Assembly (NCBI RefSeq): GCF_029784135.1 | Contig: NC_073745.1 | Coordinates: 274,948,166-275,012,165 of the forward strand | Reading direction: 5' to 3' | Length of the DNA: 64,000 bases | Origin: Toxorhynchites rutilus septentrionalis | Taxonomy: Eukaryota; Arthropoda; Insecta; Diptera; Culicidae | Part shown: piece after piece, positions 21,920 through 34,660 of the stretch | How positions within the stretch are numbered: the stretch's first letter is position 1 | How the letters are laid out: each line of letters starts with the position of its first letter | Notes under the pieces: model-generated | The model's input: the letters and a program-made list of their open reading frames with translations, nothing else | The model's database searches: none | Told to the model about the DNA's origin: nothing | Program-made: the position numbers and the translations under genes

Positions 21920-23239
21920 GTATATTAACTTCGCACAACATCACCACAACGTTCATCCTCGGTAAATTCGTTCCTCGTTCGCATACACGATAGCCATACA
22001 CTAGCCAAAAGATTCCCATACACAATTACTAGCACGCATAAAAGCGTGAGAGGGGGTATTGTTCACATGTCCACGCTCGCTTATCACGAGGTAGCTGCAC
22101 CACATTGATGTAAACGACCCAACACACACAGACGAGCGAGCGAGCGCACGCTTTTTTTCCCCTACTGCATACCTACAGCATACGCTGAGGAGGCATAACA
22201 ATGGAGAAAAAAAACTCGGAGCGAGAGAGCGGTAACTACCCGTGTGGTGCTACTAGCTGCACTGATGCGATGCGTCTTACATGGGAGGTATTTCAATGTT
22301 CGACACACCGTACTGCACAGGGTTCGCATGGCACACGAGAAAGCCACAATCGCCTTATGCCCCTTCGACGTTCAACGCACGACACGACACCACACACTGG
22401 AGTACGTACGTCTCACCACGTAGTGAGGGTAGGGGTTCGACACACGAAACTCACTGAATTCGATACAAGCTCAAAAGGTTTACCCTCCCGGGTGCCGACC
22501 AGACTCACTGGATTCGATACAAGCTCAAAAGGTTTACCCTCCCTGGTGCCGACCAGACTCACTGGATTCGATAGACGTTCGACCCTACCGACAGTAACTT
22601 GACCCCACCCGTACGGCATCGTACTACCGAACATCCATACAAGCTTCGCAAGTTATGCCTCAAACTTTTCACTCACCAACTTTCCCCACAATAGTGTAAA
22701 CATGGTCATACCAACGTTGCCTCGGTATGGGTATATACCACACTGGGGGCATCGTTATAGGAGTGCCTTGGATAGACTTGTACCGCTAGCCGAGACACCA
22801 TGCTGGGTCGGGAAATGTTCACGCACCGCAATCGGTACCAGTGCCGGGTGTCGGTCATATTCCGATGGGGGGTAACCCTACTATTGAACTCGTACTTGTA
22901 CTTGGGCCGTGCCTAAGGTGTTGGTTGTTTCAATAGTTGGTTACTTGTTTCAATAGTTGACATTTTTTCAATAGTTGAACTTTTTTCCAACAGTTTCAGT
23001 TTTCCCGTAGGTAAAGATGATGATGTGTGACCAATGTGTGAATGTGTTGTTTTTTTTTTTCAATAGTCATGTACGCGCCGTTGTCGATGTTATACACACT
23101 GCGTACTGCGGGTGAGAAATAAAACAAACTGTTGTGCTGTGCTGTGCTTGATGTTGGCTTGGTGTTATTGTATTATCGAATTGGACTTAATACCAGTGCC
23201 GGGCCGATGCACACACTGCGTACTGCGAGTGCTGGCTCG
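21920..23239. other. Unique interior of the giant mariner, with short repeats
   Basis: No gene recognised. A 54-bp repeat occurs 2.3 times from 22449 (units starting 22449, 22503 and 22557). A tttcaatagtt motif recurs at 22930-22990. The block 22770-22880 is a diverged direct repeat of 32627-32735, so the same boundary sequence stands on both sides of the large array. Confidence 0.7.
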
Positions 23240-26200
23240 CGCAGTGACAAATTAAACAAACTGTTGCGCTGTTGTGTTGTGTGCGCTGTGTGGGGGAGAC
23301 TTTTCATCACACTTGACACGCGCATTCTTACCCTCGATGTTGCCTTGGTGTTATTGTGTTATCGAATTGGACTTAATATCAGTGCCGGACTGTTGCGCTG
23401 TTGTGTTGTGTGCGCTGTGTGGGGGACTTTTCCAACACTTGACACTTTGCATTCCGGGACGTGGACGCGTTCTGGGACTTGGTGTTATTGCCGACGGGGC
23501 AGTGTTATACACACTGCGTACTGCGAGTGCTGGCTTGCGCAGTGAGAAATTCAACAAACCGTTGCGCTGTTGTGTTGTGTGCGCTGTGTGGGGGACTTTT
23601 CCAACACTTGACACTTTGCATTCCTGGACGTGGACGCGTTCTGGGTCTTAGTGTTATGGTCGACGGGGCAGTGTTTTACACATTGCGTACTGCGGGGGTT
23701 GGCTCGCGCAGCGCTGTTGTGTGCTGTATGCTGGGGGGACTTGGACGCTTTCTGGCACTTAGTGTTATTGTCGGCGGGGCAGTGTTTTACACATTGCGTA
23801 CTGCGAGTGCTGGCTTGCGCAGTGAGAAATTCAACAAACCGTTGCGCTGTTGTGTTGTGTGCGCTGTGTGGGGGACTTTTCCAACACTTGACACTTTGCA
23901 TTCCGGGACGTGGACGCGTTCTGGGACTTGGTGTTATTGCCGACGGGGCAGTGTTATACACACTGCGTACTGCGAGTGCTGGCTTGCGCAGTGAGAAATT
24001 CAACAAACCGTTGCGCTGTTGTGTTGTGTGCGCTGTGTGGGGGACTTTTCCAACACTTGACACTTTGCATTCCTGGACGTGGACGCGTTCTGGGTCTTAG
24101 TGTTATGGTCGACGGGGCAGTGTTTTACACATTGCGTACTGCGGGGGTTGGCTCGCGCAGCGCTGTTGTGTGCTGTATGCTGGGGGGACTTGGACGCTTT
24201 CTGGCACTTAGTGTTATTGTCGGCGGGGCAGTGTTTTACACATTGCGTACTGCGAGTGCTGGCTTGCGCAGTGAGAAATTCAACAAACCGTTGCGCTGTT
24301 GTGTTGTGTGCGCTGTGTGGGGGACTTTTCCAACACTTGACACTTTGCATTCCGGGACGTGGACGCGTTCTGGGACTTGGTGTTATTGCCGACGGGGCAG
24401 TGTTATACACACTGCGTACTGCGAGTGCTGGCTTGCGCAGTGAGAAATTCAACAAACCGTTGCGCTGTTGTGTTGTGTGCGCTGTGTGGGGGACTTTTCC
24501 AACACTTGACACTTTGCATTCCTGGACGTGGACGCGTTCTGGGTCTTAGTGTTATGGTCGACGGGGCAGTGTTTTACACATTGCGTACTGCGGGGGTTGG
24601 CTCGCGCAGCGCTGTTGTGTGCTGTATGCTGGGGGGACTTGGACGCTTTCTGGCACTTAGTGTTATTGTCGGCGGGGCAGTGTTTTACACATTGCGTACT
24701 GCGAGTGCTGGCTTGCGCAGTGAGAAATTCAACAAACCGTTGCGCTGTTGTGTTGTGTGCGCTGTGTGGGGGACTTTTCCAACACTTGACACTTTGCATT
24801 CCGGGACGTGGACGCGTTCTGGGACTTGGTGTTATTGCCGACGGGGCAGTGTTATACACACTGCGTACTGCGAGTGCTGGCTTGCGCAGTGAGAAATTCA
24901 ACAAACCGTTGCGCTGTTGTGTTGTGTGCGCTGTGTGGGGGACTTTTCCAACACTTGACACTTTGCATTCCTGGACGTGGACGCGTTCTGGGTCTTAGTG
25001 TTATGGTCGACGGGGCAGTGTTTTACACATTGCGTACTGCGGGGGTTGGCTCGCGCAGCGCTGTTGTGTGCTGTATGCTGGGGGGACTTGGACGCTTTCT
25101 GGCACTTAGTGTTATTGTCGGCGGGGCAGTGTTTTACACATTGCGTACTGCGAGTGCTGGCTTGCGCAGTGAGAAATTCAACAAACCGTTGCGCTGTTGT
25201 GTTGTGTGCGCTGTGTGGGGGACTTTTCCAACACTTGACACTTTGCATTCCGGGACGTGGACGCGTTCTGGGACTTGGTGTTATTGCCGACGGGGCAGTG
25301 TTATACACACTGCGTACTGCGAGTGCTGGCTTGCGCAGTGAGAAATTCAACAAACCGTTGCGCTGTTGTGTTGTGTGCGCTGTGTGGGGGACTTTTCCAA
25401 CACTTGACACTTTGCATTCCTGGACGTGGACGCGTTCTGGGTCTTAGTGTTATGGTCGACGGGGCAGTGTTTTACACATTGCGTACTGCGGGGGTTGGCT
25501 CGCGCAGCGCTGTTGTGTGCTGTATGCTGGGGGGACTTGGACGCTTTCTGGCACTTAGTGTTATTGTCGGCGGGGCAGTGTTTTACACATTGCGTACTGC
25601 GAGTGCTGGCTTGCGCAGTGAGAAATTCAACAAACCGTTGCGCTGTTGTGTTGTGTGCGCTGTGTGGGGGACTTTTCCAACACTTGACACTTTGCATTCC
25701 GGGACGTGGACGCGTTCTGGGACTTGGTGTTATTGCCGACGGGGCAGTGTTATACACACTGCGTACTGCGAGTGCTGGCTTGCGCAGTGAGAAATTCAAC
25801 AAACCGTTGCGCTGTTGTGTTGTGTGCGCTGTGTGGGGGACTTTTCCAACACTTGACACTTTGCATTCCGGGACGTGGACGCGTTCTGGGTCTTAGTGTT
25901 ATGGTCGACGGGGCAGTGTTTTACACATTGCGTACTGCGGGGGTTGGCTCGCGCAGCGCTGTTGTGTGCTGTATGCTGGGGGGACTTGGACGCTTTCTGG
26001 GACTTAGTGTTATTGTCGGCGGGGCAGTGTTTTACACATTGCGTACTGCGGGGGTTGGCTCGCGCAGCGCTGTTGTGTGCTGTATGCTGGGGGGACTTGG
26101 ACGCTTTCTGGGACTTAGTGTTATTGTCGGCGGGGCAGTGTTTTACACATTGCGTACTGCGGGTGCTGGTGTGCGGGTGTTGTGCACTTGAGACTTGTCA

Positions 26201-29200
26201 TTCCAGGACATGGAATGATTTCACACACACGTACGATTGCATACTACCAGGCGCAAAGCGATTTAATGAAAAAAGAGAGAAGCCGCCAGCGCGGACAGCA
26301 CTAAGCTACCACGGTGGGACTTCTCTCTTACGGAACACGACGCACCCGGGCAAGACTGCGCAAGCTACTGTGCCGCGCCGATGCTGATGGGGCAATGTTA
26401 CACGTACTGCGCGCTGGGTCGCGCAGTGAGAAATTGAACAAACTGTTGTGTGCTGTATGCTGGGGGGACATGGACGCTTTCTGGGACTTAGTGTTATTGT
26501 CGGCGGGGCAGTGTTTTACACATTGCGTACTGCGAGTGCTGGCTTGCGCAGTGAGAAATTCAACAAACCGTTGCGCTGTTGTGTTGTGTGCGCTGTGTGG
26601 GGGACTTTTCCAACACTTGACACTTTGCATTCCGGGACGTGGACGCGTTCTGGGACTTGGTGTTATTGCCGACGGGGCAGTGTTATACACACTGCGTACT
26701 GCGAGTGCTGGCTTGCGCAGTGAGAAATTCAACAAACCGTTGCGCTGTTGTGTTGTGTGCGCTGTGTGGGGGACTTTTCCAACACTTGACACTTTGCATT
26801 CCTGGACGTGGACGCGTTCTGGGTCTTAGTGTTATGGTCGACGGGGCAGTGTTTTACACATTGCGTACTGCGGGGGTTGGCTCGCGCAGCGCTGTTGTGT
26901 GCTGTATGCTGGGGGGACTTGGACGCTTTCTGGCACTTAGTGTTATTGTCGGCGGGGCAGTGTTTTACACATTGCGTACTGCGAGTGCTGGCTTGCGCAG
27001 TGAGAAATTCAACAAACCGTTGCGCTGTTGTGTTGTGTGCGCTGTGTGGGGGACTTTTCCAACACTTGACACTTTGCATTCCGGGACGTGGACGCGTTCT
27101 GGGACTTGGTGTTATTGCCGACGGGGCAGTGTTATACACACTGCGTACTGCGAGTGCTGGCTTGCGCAGTGAGAAATTCAACAAACCGTTGCGCTGTTGT
27201 GTTGTGTGCGCTGTGTGGGGGACTTTTCCAACACTTGACACTTTGCATTCCTGGACGTGGACGCGTTCTGGGTCTTAGTGTTATGGTCGACGGGGCAGTG
27301 TTTTACACATTGCGTACTGCGGGGGTTGGCTCGCGCAGCGCTGTTGTGTGCTGTATGCTGGGGGGACTTGGACGCTTTCTGGCACTTAGTGTTATTGTCG
27401 GCGGGGCAGTGTTTTACACATTGCGTACTGCGAGTGCTGGCTTGCGCAGTGAGAAATTCAACAAACCGTTGCGCTGTTGTGTTGTGTGCGCTGTGTGGGG
27501 GACTTTTCCAACACTTGACACTTTGCATTCCGGGACGTGGACGCGTTCTGGGACTTGGTGTTATTGCCGACGGGGCAGTGTTATACACACTGCGTACTGC
27601 GAGTGCTGGCTTGCGCAGTGAGAAATTCAACAAACCGTTGCGCTGTTGTGTTGTGTGCGCTGTGTGGGGGACTTTTCCAACACTTGACACTTTGCATTCC
27701 TGGACGTGGACGCGTTCTGGGTCTTAGTGTTATGGTCGACGGGGCAGTGTTTTACACATTGCGTACTGCGGGGGTTGGCTCGCGCAGCGCTGTTGTGTGC
27801 TGTATGCTGGGGGGACTTGGACGCTTTCTGGCACTTAGTGTTATTGTCGGCGGGGCAGTGTTTTACACATTGCGTACTGCGAGTGCTGGCTTGCGCAGTG
27901 AGAAATTCAACAAACCGTTGCGCTGTTGTGTTGTGTGCGCTGTGTGGGGGACTTTTCCAACACTTGACACTTTGCATTCCGGGACGTGGACGCGTTCTGG
28001 GACTTGGTGTTATTGCCGACGGGGCAGTGTTATACACACTGCGTACTGCGAGTGCTGGCTTGCGCAGTGAGAAATTCAACAAACCGTTGCGCTGTTGTGT
28101 TGTGTGCGCTGTGTGGGGGACTTTTCCAACACTTGACACTTTGCATTCCGGGACGTGGACGCGTTCTGGGACTTGGTGTTATTGCCGACGGGGCAGTGTT
28201 ATACACACTGCGTACTGCGAGTGCTGGCTTGCGCAGTGAGAAATTCAACAAACCGTTGCGCTGTTGTGTTGTGTGCGCTGTGTGGGGGACTTTTCCAACA
28301 CTTGACACTTTGCATTCCTGGACGTGGACGCGTTCTGGGTCTTAGTGTTATGGTCGACGGGGCAGTGTTTTACACATTGCGTACTGCGGGGGTTGGCTCG
28401 CGCAGCGCTGTTGTGTGCTGTATGCTGGGGGGACTTGGACGCTTTCTGGCACTTAGTGTTATTGTCGGCGGGGCAGTGTTTTACACATTGCGTACTGCGA
28501 GTGCTGGCTTGCGCAGTGAGAAATTCAACAAACCGTTGCGCTGTTGTGTTGTGTGCGCTGTGTGGGGGACTTTTCCAACACTTGACACTTTGCATTCCGG
28601 GACGTGGACGCGTTCTGGGACTTGGTGTTATTGCCGACGGGGCAGTGTTATACACACTGCGTACTGCGAGTGCTGGCTTGCGCAGTGAGAAATTCAACAA
28701 ACCGTTGCGCTGTTGTGTTGTGTGCGCTGTGTGGGGGACTTTTCCAACACTTGACACTTTGCATTCCTGGACGTGGACGCGTTCTGGGTCTTAGTGTTAT
28801 GGTCGACGGGGCAGTGTTTTACACATTGCGTACTGCGGGGGTTGGCTCGCGCAGCGCTGTTGTGTGCTGTATGCTGGGGGGACTTGGACGCTTTCTGGGA
28901 CTTAGTGTTATTGTCGGCGGGGCAGTGTTTTACACATTGCGTACTGCGAGTGCTGGCTTGCGCAGTGAGAAATTCAACAAACCGTTGCGCTGTTGTGTTG
29001 TGTGCGCTGTGTGGGGGACTTTTCCAACACTTGACACTTTGCATTCCGGGACGTGGACGCGTTCTGGGACTTGGTGTTATTGCCGACGGGGCAGTGTTAT
29101 ACACACTGCGTACTGCGAGTGCTGGCTTGCGCAGTGAGAAATTCAACAAACCGTTGCGCTGTTGTGTTGTGTGCGCTGTGTGGGGGACTTTTCCAACACT

Positions 29201-31650
29201 TGACACTTTGCATTCCTGGACGTGGACGCGTTCTGGGTCTTAGTGTTATGGTCGACGGGGCAGTGTTTTACACATTGCGTACTGCGGGGGTTGGCTCGCG
29301 CAGCGCTGTTGTGTGCTGTATGCTGGGGGGACTTGGACGCTTTCTGGCACTTAGTGTTATTGTCGGCGGGGCAGTGTTTTACACATTGCGTACTGCGAGT
29401 GCTGGCTTGCGCAGTGAGAAATTCAACAAACCGTTGCGCTGTTGTGTTGTGTGCGCTGTGTGGGGGACTTTTCCAACACTTGACACTTTGCATTCCGGGA
29501 CGTGGACGCGTTCTGGGACTTGGTGTTATTGCCGACGGGGCAGTGTTATACACACTGCGTACTGCGAGTGCTGGCTTGCGCAGTGAGAAATTCAACAAAC
29601 CGTTGCGCTGTTGTGTTGTGTGCGCTGTGTGGGGGACTTTTCCAACACTTGACACTTTGCATTCCTGGACGTGGACGCGTTCTGGGTCTTAGTGTTATGG
29701 TCGACGGGGCAGTGTTTTACACATTGCGTACTGCGGGGGTTGGCTCGCGCAGCGCTGTTGTGTGCTGTATGCTGGGGGGACTTGGACGCTTTCTGGCACT
29801 TAGTGTTATTGTCGGCGGGGCAGTGTTTTACACATTGCGTACTGCGAGTGCTGGCTTGCGCAGTGAGAAATTCAACAAACCGTTGCGCTGTTGTGTTGTG
29901 TGCGCTGTGTGGGGGACTTTTCCAACACTTGACACTTTGCATTCCGGGACGTGGACGCGTTCTGGGACTTGGTGTTATTGCCGACGGGGCAGTGTTATAC
30001 ACACTGCGTACTGCGAGTGCTGGCTTGCGCAGTGAGAAATTCAACAAACCGTTGCGCTGTTGTGTTGTGTGCGCTGTGTGGGGGACTTTTCCAACACTTG
30101 ACACTTTGCATTCCTGGACGTGGACGCGTTCTGGGTCTTAGTGTTATGGTCGACGGGGCAGTGTTTTACACATTGCGTACTGCGGGGGTTGGCTCGCGCA
30201 GCGCTGTTGTGTGCTGTATGCTGGGGGGACTTGGACGCTTTCTGGCACTTAGTGTTATTGTCGGCGGGGCAGTGTTTTACACATTGCGTACTGCGAGTGC
30301 TGGCTTGCGCAGTGAGAAATTCAACAAACCGTTGCGCTGTTGTGTTGTGTGCGCTGTGTGGGGGACTTTTCCAACACTTGACACTTTGCATTCCGGGACG
30401 TGGACGCGTTCTGGGACTTGGTGTTATTGCCGACGGGGCAGTGTTATACACACTGCGTACTGCGAGTGCTGGCTTGCGCAGTGAGAAATTCAACAAACCG
30501 TTGCGCTGTTGTGTTGTGTGCGCTGTGTGGGGGACTTTTCCAACACTTGACACTTTGCATTCCTGGACGTGGACGCGTTCTGGGTCTTAGTGTTATGGTC
30601 GACGGGGCAGTGTTTTACACATTGCGTACTGCGGGGGTTGGCTCGCGCAGCGCTGTTGTGTGCTGTATGCTGGGGGGACTTGGACGCTTTCTGGCACTTA
30701 GTGTTATTGTCGGCGGGGCAGTGTTTTACACATTGCGTACTGCGAGTGCTGGCTTGCGCAGTGAGAAATTCAACAAACCGTTGCGCTGTTGTGTTGTGTG
30801 CGCTGTGTGGGGGACTTTTCCAACACTTGACACTTTGCATTCCGGGACGTGGACGCGTTCTGGGACTTGGTGTTATTGCCGACGGGGCAGTGTTATACAC
30901 ACTGCGTACTGCGAGTGCTGGCTTGCGCAGTGAGAAATTCAACAAACCGTTGCGCTGTTGTGTTGTGTGCGCTGTGTGGGGGACTTTTCCAACACTTGAC
31001 ACTTTGCATTCCTGGACGTGGACGCGTTCTGGGTCTTAGTGTTATGGTCGACGGGGCAGTGTTTTACACATTGCGTACTGCGGGGGTTGGCTCGCGCAGC
31101 GCTGTTGTGTGCTGTATGCTGGGGGGACTTGGACGCTTTCTGGCACTTAGTGTTATTGTCGGCGGGGCAGTGTTTTACACATTGCGTACTGCGAGTGCTG
31201 GCTTGCGCAGTGAGAAATTCAACAAACCGTTGCGCTGTTGTGTTGTGTGCGCTGTGTGGGGGACTTTTCCAACACTTGACACTTTGCATTCCGGGACGTG
31301 GACGCGTTCTGGGACTTGGTGTTATTGCCGACGGGGCAGTGTTATACACACTGCGTACTGCGAGTGCTGGCTTGCGCAGTGAGAAATTCAACAAACCGTT
31401 GCGCTGTTGTGTTGTGTGCGCTGTGTGGGGGACTTTTCCAACACTTGACACTTTGCATTCCTGGACGTGGACGCGTTCTGGGTCTTAGTGTTATGGTCGA
31501 CGGGGCAGTGTTTTACACATTGCGTACTGCGGGGGTTGGCTCGCGCAGCGCTGTTGTGTGCTGTATGCTGGGGGGACTTGGACGCTTTCTGGCACTTAGT
31601 GTTATTGTCGGCGGGGCAGTGTTTTACACATTGCGTACTGCGGGTGCTGG
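23240..31650 (+). repeat. 449-bp higher-order satellite array
   Basis: The array is GC-rich (for this window) and built from 169-bp and 111-bp sub-units arranged 169+111+169 as a 449-bp higher-order unit. The 111-bp sub-unit, marked by gggtcttagtgttatggtcg, begins near 23630 and recurs 17 times, mostly exactly 449 bp apart, to about 31467. Exceptions are a step of 933 bp (25875 to 26808), where diverged sequence intervenes, and one of 618 bp (27706 to 28324 = 449+169), where an extra 169-bp unit was gained. Open frames of 156-177 codons occur in every unit but follow only from the composition: the period is not a multiple of three. Confidence 0.95.
26163..26450 (+). repeat. Diverged spacer block interspersed in and after the array
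   Basis: The block from gtgctggtgtgcgggtgttgtg through gcaaagcgatttaatgaaaaaagagagaag to gcgctgggtcgcgcagtg interrupts the 449-bp array here. It recurs at about 31645-31940, partly at 32020-32140, and again at 32280-32560. It contains an inverted pair aagagagaag ... cttctctctt. The two best copies are about 5.48 kb apart, so a segment of that size may have duplicated. Confidence 0.75.
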
Positions 31651-32862
31651 TGTGCGGGTGTTGTGCACTTGAGACTTGTCATTCCAGGACATGGAATGAT
31701 TTCACACACACGTACGATTGCATACTACCAGGCGCAAAGCGATTTAATGAAAAAAGAGAGAAGCCGCCAGCGCGGACAGCACTAAGCTACCACGGTGGGA
31801 CTTCTCTCTTACGGAACACGACGCACCCGGGCAAGACTGCGCAAGCTACTGTGCCGCGCCGATGCTGATGGGGCAATGTTACACGTACTGCGCGCTGGGT
31901 CGCGCAGTGAGAAATTGAACAAACTGTTGCGCTGTTGTGTGCTGTATGCTGGGGGGACATGGACGCTTTCTGGGACTTAGTGTTATTGTCGGCGGGGCAG
32001 TGTTTTACACATTGCGTACTGCGGGTGCTGGTGTGCGGGTGTTGTGCACTTGAGACTTGTCATTCCAGGACATGGAATGGTTTCACACACATACGCGGTT
32101 GCATACTACCAGGCGCAGGATGAAATAAAAAAAAAGTAAAGTAATATCCAGCGAGGGGAATGGCTTCACACACGCACTTGGTGTTATAGCATTATCGTAC
32201 TTATCGCCGATGCTGCGTACTGCGGGCGTTGGCTCGCGCAGACTGTTGTGTGCTGTGTTGTGCTGGGGGACAACACTTGACAGTTGTTATTCCCGGCCAT
32301 GGGATGATTTCACACACACGCACGATTGCATACTACCAGGCGCAATGCGATTTAATGAAAAAAGAGAGAAGCAGCCAGCGCGGGCAGCACTAAGCTACCA
32401 CGGTGGGACTTCTCTCTTACGGGACACGACGCACCCGCCCATCACATAGCGCATCGCAAGGGCAATACTGCACAAGCTACTGTGCCGCGCCGATGCTGAT
32501 GGGGCATTGTTACACGTACTGCGTGCTGGGTCGCGCAGTGAGAAATTGAACAAACTGTTGTGCTGTGCTGTGCTGGGGGGGGGGACTTTGCCAAAACATG
32601 CTACTTTGCATTCCAGGACATGGTGCACAGCTTATACCGCTAGCAGAGACACCTCGTTCGATCGGGGCAACTTGGGACACCGTAATCAGTACCAGTGCCG
32701 GGTGTGGGTCGGATTCCGATGGGGGGTGATCCGGGAACATATTTCTTGGACTTAGAATATTGTTCGGACTTAGAATTTTTTCGACTTATGACCTCGTTTC
32801 TGGGACTTAGCCGTAGAACCAGATGTAATGCGTGTTGCATAGATTAAGGCGCAGGGGAATTT

Positions 32863-32915
32863 AATAAAAAAGAGAGAAGCCCCACACATTTAGGGGGGCT
32901 TCTCTCTTTTTTATT
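32863..32915. terminator. Perfect 21-bp hairpin downstream of the mariner transposase
   Basis: Arms at 32863-32883 and 32895-32915 are exact reverse complements around an 11-nt loop. Because of the palindrome, AATAAA is present at the start of the stem on either strand. It begins about 40 bp after the transposase stop at 32957 (minus strand), so it may form the transposase mRNA 3' end. The stem (agagagaagcccc) resembles the shorter hairpins in the diverged spacer blocks. Confidence 0.8.
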
Positions 32916-32956
32916 GGACGATACACAACACATAACATACATGACATAACACTGAC

Positions 32957-34403
32957 CTAGAAGCAGTATTTACCACCGTATTTTATGACCCGCTTCCACC
33001 TCGCAGGTAGGGAATCTATGCCTCTGGCATAGAACGTAGGAGGCTTGCTATCGAAGAACTCTTTTAGGAATGCGCTCATCTCGTCCTTAGTCCTGAAGAG
33101 TTTATTCCTAAGCTTATTACTCAATGACCTGAATAAATGGTAGTCCGATGGACTGATGTCTGGTGAGTAAGGAGGATGGTTCAATATGTTAAATCCCAGG
33201 CTCCTCGCCTTATCTATCGTTTCATGTGCCCTATGGCACGGAGCGTTATCGTGTAGTAGGGGTACCGGCCTATGTTTACTCACTCCCAGTATACCAGCCA
33301 CCTTTTCCAGCTGCTTCTGATATCGTTTACGGTTAACAGATACACCCTTGTCTAGCAATTCCCAGTGTATAATGCCTCGTCGATCCCAAAACACACAGAG
33401 CATGTTCCACTTGCGATTCATCCTGTCTTTGGCGATTGTCTTCGGCATGGCGCCTTTTACGATCCAATGTATGCCTCTGTGAGGCGCAAACATGGGTATC
33501 TTAGATTCATCACAAGTGACCAAATTATCGAGCATACCCTGGTCTCGTTCACTTTGTCTGAGTAGTCGTTGGGCTAGTTTCACCCGCTTTGCAAGGTTGA
33601 CTGGGTCTAGCTTGTGTGGGTGGTATCCCATTCTTTTTGGCACATAGTTTAGTTTATGCAACGTTCGCATAACAGTCGCTGCCGAACAGTTGTATTTCTG
33701 GGCCATAGACCTCGTAGATTGCTGGCTGTTTTGTTTCACATCAGCAAGCAGTGTTGCTGTGTTATCGATTGCCTTCGGACGGCCTTTGCGTGGACGATCC
33801 GCGCAGTTCCTGTCGGTATCGAACCTTTTGTACCACATCGTAACCGTTCTACGAGTAACAGTTTGTCCATATGTGGAATTCAATGCCAAGAGGGTGTCCG
33901 ACACTGAATCACCCATGTCGTAGTGGTGCAAGATGAACATTCTTGTTTCAGTTCTAGATAGTCTTATGGTTTGTATATCATATTGACTAGCATCTATCGG
34001 CTCTAGGACAACTCTGAGTTCTTTCAGAGAGTCTAATTGGATCGTCTGCTGTGTATCAAACGACTCTATGTCTACAGAAGGGGACTGGGGTAGTTGCATC
34101 ACTCTGGATGACGATGCTAGTGGTTCCCATGATACTGATAAGGGTGGCGTTGCTAAGGGGTGGTCAGACCATTGCTGCTCACTATTCGATTCCACGTGTA
34201 GTGGGTCTTGTGTCATTTCGGATGACGATGGCGATGCTAAGGGGTGGTCAGACCATTGCTGCTCGCTCTTCGATTCTTCGTACAGTGGGTCTTGTGTCAT
34301 TTCGGATGGCGATGACGGTGCTAATGGGTGGTCAGACCACTGCTGCTCGCTCTTCGATTCTTCATCCGGATTTATATCTATAACCGGAGAAGGGAATAGC
34401 GAT

Positions 34404-34453
<50 letters not shown>

Positions 34454-34585
34454 TGATGATGAGGACGATGATGACGATGAGGACGACGATGAGGACGACG
34501 ATGCCACTGAGTTAACACAACAAGGACACTTCTTAGGGTGATGAATACGCTTCGATCTTCGCATTGGGTTGGTTTTGCTTTTCAT
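32957..34585 (-). CDS. mariner (DD34D) transposase with a long N-terminal extension
   Basis: The frame codes for 542 residues. About 208-542 is a complete mariner transposase: paired helix-turn-helix region (about 212-315), then the catalytic domain with Asp359 (TCDES), Asp446 (LLHDNAPCH) and Asp481 (PYSPDISPSD). The last two are separated by 34 residues, the mariner DD34D spacing. No stop or frameshift is present. The first 207 residues are foreign to the family: a basic start with a CPCC cluster (Cys20, 22, 23), a run of 34 serines (29-62), three 28-residue repeats (about 75-145) built around SEQQWSDHPLA, and a linker. The start is the first ATG in frame. The enzyme would cut and paste elements with the matching terminal repeats at TA. 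Confidence 0.9.
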
Positions 34586-34660
34586 GTGGTTCCCACGAGT
34601 CGCTAGGGAAAATATATGGTCGACTGTGGACTACCCTGCCATACCACAGCAAGGGCAACA

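Noticed and set aside
20605..31650. CRISPR array
   Set aside because: Repeat units adjoin without unique spacers, the units are hundreds of bases long, and the DNA is from an insect.
23132..32123. Dozens of open frames of 119-177 codons on both strands in the 449-bp array
   Set aside because: They follow from the repeat's composition. The 449-bp period is not a multiple of three, the frames restart in each unit, both strands are equally open, and the text has no domain.
34068..34541. 157-residue plus-strand frame ending in an Asp/Glu run
   Set aside because: It is the antisense of the transposase poly-serine tract and 28-residue repeats; the minus strand has the recognisable transposase.
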